Origin: an uncultured Pseudomonadota bacterium
Lineage (GTDB): Bacteria > Myxococcota_A > UBA796 > JAFGLY01
Assembly (NCBI GenBank): GCA_937912125.1
Contig: CALDOK010000410.1
Span: 1 to 49,358 of the forward strand
DNA: 49,358 nucleotides
Direction: 5' to 3'
Made by a program: the position numbers and the translations under genes. Below, piece by piece: positions 47,613 through 49,358 of this stretch (position 1 is its first letter; each line of letters opens with the position of its first letter). Under the pieces are notes generated by a model. That model saw only the letters and a list, made by a program, of their open reading frames with translations, searched no databases and had not been told where the DNA came from.

Positions 47613-48734
47613 ATGGTGCCTCTGGCCCGGCGATTGCAGCCAGCCTTGCTCGGACTGTTCCTGGCCAGTGCTCCGGCCTGGGCTGAGCCCTACACGGTCG
47701 AGACTGTGGGCCAGAGCCTGCGGGGCGAGGCCGACGCAGCCCGGGCCCTGGCCCTGGCCGAGGGCATCGAGGCCGAGGTCGTGCGCAGCTTCCGCAAGGG
47801 CAGGGGATGGGTCTTCCTGCTGCGAGTCGAGGGCATCGAGGACCGGGCGTCCGCAGCCGAGACAGCCCAGCGCCTGGCTGAGCTGACCGGGCGGAGCGTA
47901 CAGGTCTTCCTGGTGGCCGGGCGGGACGTGCTGCCCGTCGAAGAGCTCGCGGTGGCCGCCGTGAGCGACGCCGACTCCGCGCTCCCGACCGAGCCCGGCG
48001 GGGAAGCCCAGGCCCAGGCAGACGAGCGCTCTGCTCGTGCCGACGGGGCTCGCCTGTTGACGGCCATGGTGCTGGCTCACGGTGGCGGCGGAGCGGCGGA
48101 CGAGCCGACCCCAGACCTCCAGCACCTGGACCCAGTGCACTTCCGCTTCGAGCGTAGCGCCGACATCGGCAGCGGCTCGCTGCGGGTGTGGCACGACCTC
48201 TTCAGGGCTGGCGATCAGCTGCGCCTCGAGGTGCGCATCCTGGAAGGGCAGGGGACCGACAGCATCACCATCGTCCGCGGGGACGAGGCCTGGCTGGCGG
48301 TGGCCGGCGAGGTCCACGAGGTCGCCGCGGGGCCGACCCGCGAAGCCCTGTCCCTCTTCGAGCCCGCGGTGGTGTTGGAGCAGGCTGTGAGCTTCGCTAC
48401 ATGGTCGGCGGACCTCGAGGTCCGCCGGGTGGATCGAGGCGGCGACGAGCTTTCCTGGCTCTCTTTGGACAGTGAAACCTCGGCTCAGGCCGTGCTGGTG
48501 GGGGTTGACCCCACCGATCAGCGGGCCAGGGAGCTGGTCATGGTGGCTGACAGCGTGGAGCTATGTTGGTCCTTTGCCGACTATCAGGAGCTCATCGACG
48601 GCCTCGTGGTGCCCCTCAGGCTGGAGTCGAGCTTCGCGGGTCAGCTGCGTGAGAAGGTCACCGTGCGCGCGCTGGAGCTGCCCGAGTCCCTCGATTCCTC
48701 GGTGTTCGATCCCGACTTGCTCGAAAATCCCTGA
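47613..48734 (+). CDS. Exported protein with SPOR-like and LolA-like regions
   Basis: 373 residues from ATG at 47613. Signal peptide 'LLGLFLASAPAWA'. Residues ~30-105 have the alternation of a SPOR-like domain ('AEVVRSFRKGRGWVFLLRVEG', 'AAETAQRLAELTGRSVQVFLV'). Residues ~170-370 are beta-rich with 'GDQLRLEVRILEG', 'TIVRGDEAWLAVAGEVHEV' and 'VPLRLESSFAGQLREKVTVRALEL', reminiscent of LolA/outer-membrane lipoprotein-sorting proteins. Both assignments are by pattern only. It may help handle lipoproteins, of which this window has several. Confidence 0.6.
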   Translation: MVPLARRLQPALLGLFLASAPAWAEPYTVETVGQSLRGEADAARALALAEGIEAEVVRSFRKGRGWVFLLRVEGIEDRASAAETAQRLAELTGRSVQVFLVAGRDVLPVEELAVAAVSDADSALPTEPGGEAQAQADERSARADGARLLTAMVLAHGGGGAADEPTPDLQHLDPVHFRFERSADIGSGSLRVWHDLFRAGDQLRLEVRILEGQGTDSITIVRGDEAWLAVAGEVHEVAAGPTREALSLFEPAVVLEQAVSFATWSADLEVRRVDRGGDELSWLSLDSETSAQAVLVGVDPTDQRARELVMVADSVELCWSFADYQELIDGLVVPLRLESSFAGQLREKVTVRALELPESLDSSVFDPDLLENP

Positions 48735-48740
48735 TGCTTG

Positions 48741-48769
48741 TTGACACCTCCAGGGGGGATCACTATATG
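48741..48769 (+). promoter_or_regulatory. Promoter of the tRNA-tuf operon
   Basis: TTGACA at 48741-48746 and TATATG at 48764-48769 are separated by exactly 17 bases. A G/C-rich discriminator (GGCCCCC) follows, as in stringently controlled stable-RNA promoters. Starts about 35 bases before tRNA-Thr(UGU). Confidence 0.7.
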
Positions 48770-48804
48770 GGCCCCCTCGCGAGGCCCTGGGTCATCAGCC
48801 CCAA

Positions 48805-48877
48805 GCTGGCGTAGCTCAATCGGCAGAGCAGTGGTTTTGTAAACCACCGGTTGCGGGTTCGAGTCCCACCGTCAGCT
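48805..48877 (+). tRNA. tRNA-Thr (anticodon UGU)
   Basis: Acceptor GCTGGCG/CGTCAGC (one G-T pair), D stem GCTC/GAGC, anticodon stem GTGGT/ACCAC with loop TTTGTAA, T arm with GTTCGAGTC, discriminator T. CCA is not encoded (CCT follows). Confidence 0.95.
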
Positions 48878-48942
48878 CCTCGCCAAAGCTCTCTGAAAGT
48901 TTAAGTTTCCGGGGTCCGAAAGGACTGGGAATGAGGTGCTCT

Positions 48943-49028
48943 GGGGGATTGCCCGAGCGGCCAAAGGGAACGGGCTGTAAACCCGTCGGCGTTTGCCTAC
49001 GGTGGTTCGAATCCACCATCCCCCACCA
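48943..49028 (+). tRNA. tRNA-Tyr (anticodon GUA)
   Basis: Class II tRNA with a long variable arm. Acceptor GGGGGAT/ATCCCCC, anticodon stem ACGGG/CCCGT with loop CTGTAAA, T arm GGTGG-TTCGAAT-CCACC, discriminator A, encoded CCA at 49026-49028. Confidence 0.95.
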
Positions 49029-49067
49029 CCTCAGTTTCTTTGGATTATTGTTCCGGGGCCCTTTCGA

Positions 49068-49143
49068 GCGGGAATAGCTCAGTTGGTAGAGCATCAGCCT
49101 TCCAAGCTGAGGGTCGCGGGTTCGAGCCCCGTTTTCCGCTCCA
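49068..49143 (+). tRNA. tRNA-Gly (anticodon UCC)
   Basis: Acceptor GCGGGAA/TTTCCGC, D stem GCTC/GAGC, anticodon stem TCAGC/GCTGA with loop CTTCCAA, T arm GCGGG-TTCGAGC-CCCGT, discriminator T, encoded CCA at 49141-49143. Confidence 0.95.
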
Positions 49144-49165
49144 CTCCCCGGCAGCAGCCCTTCAA

Positions 49166-49240
49166 GCCCATGTAGCTCAGTGGTAGAGCGCCTCCTTGGT
49201 AAGGAGGAGGTCCCCAGTTCAATCCTGGGCATGGGCTCCA
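49166..49240 (+). tRNA. tRNA-Thr (anticodon GGU)
   Basis: Acceptor GCCCATG/CATGGGC, anticodon stem CCTCC/GGAGG with loop TTGGTAA, T arm CCCAG-TTCAATC-CTGGG, discriminator T, encoded CCA at 49238-49240. Confidence 0.95.
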
Positions 49241-49303
49241 TTCATCGGGCCTCCCCGAGTCGCCCCCACCCGCCACTACCCTCCGGCATCTACGAGGTAC
49301 ACC

Positions 49304-49358
49304 ATGGGCAAGAAGAAGTTCGAGCGCAACAAGCCTCACGTGAACATCGGCACCATCG
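49304..49358 (+). CDS. tuf: Elongation factor Tu, N-terminus only
   Basis: The first 18 residues (ATG at 49304; M-G-K-K-K-F-E-R-N-K-P-H-V-N-I-G-T-I) match the conserved EF-Tu start, and the gene is cut by the window end. It lies after four tRNA genes in the order Thr(UGU), Tyr, Gly, Thr(GGU), which is the order before tufB in E. coli. GAGG is about 8 bases upstream. It delivers aminoacyl-tRNA to the ribosome. Confidence 0.93.
   Translation, partial: MGKKKFERNKPHVNIGTI

Overview
The window is a single high-GC stretch (third codon positions almost always G or C) of a Gram-negative, deltaproteobacterial-type chromosome, most likely Myxococcota or a close relative. That placement is inference. 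It rests on many signal-peptide lipoproteins including one with an Asp-Thr-Asp repeat, FHA, HEAT-repeat, SPOR and J-domain/TPR proteins, a topA-xerC-hslV-hslU block, a sigma-54-like promoter, and the tRNA-tuf gene order. There are no insertion sequences, prophage genes, CRISPR arrays or rRNA genes; it reads as core chromosome, with several unusual domain fusions.

Layout. 1-9717: a left-edge minus-strand fragment, a DUF374 acyltransferase, then a tight plus-strand cluster: cNMP-binding protein, DUF1444-like protein, a small Cys-tailed protein, a lipoprotein 5'-nucleotidase, a DMT-transporter/HflK fusion, an HflC-like protein, a second HflK-like protein and a membrane-anchored alkaline-phosphatase-superfamily enzyme with a Thr nucleophile. 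9720-10938: a minus-strand lipoprotein and a small hypothetical gene. 11213-14350: envelope/glycan operon (DUF3108, Trm112-like, GT4, GT9), convergent with a HEAT-cyclophilin fusion (14307-16328). 16404-20133: RNHCP protein, tilS, ftsH. 20170-26193: a promoter and leader terminator, then rimP-nusA-ylxR/ylxQ-infB-ylxP, the transcription/translation operon. 26234-29241: SPOR protein, LysM protein, and dprA behind a sigma-54-like promoter. 29249-36228: topA (minus), then xerC-hslV-hslU and a J-domain/TPR protein. 36225-38870: large lipoprotein resembling a CehA/McbA metallohydrolase without its metal site. 38851-39101: promoter, tRNA-Lys, tRNA-Glu, terminator. 39246-42943: argF, a double-FHA protein, a HEAT protein and dnaJ. 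43154-48734: M30-like lipoprotein with a broken HExxH, M50 protease, HEAT protein, and a LolA-like exported protein. 48741-49358: promoter, tRNA-Thr, tRNA-Tyr, tRNA-Gly, tRNA-Thr and the start of tuf, the order known from the E. coli tufB operon.

How the parts fit. Much of the window is protein quality control and translation: FtsH with three SPFH (HflK/HflC-type) proteins, HslUV, DnaJ, a J/TPR protein, a cyclophilin fusion, NusA/IF2/EF-Tu. The least ordinary unit is the HflK-HflC-HflK run with a transporter fused to the first member, translationally coupled to a Thr-type alkaline-phosphatase-superfamily enzyme and following a 5'-nucleotidase. All functions are read from motifs and context only; no database search was possible.
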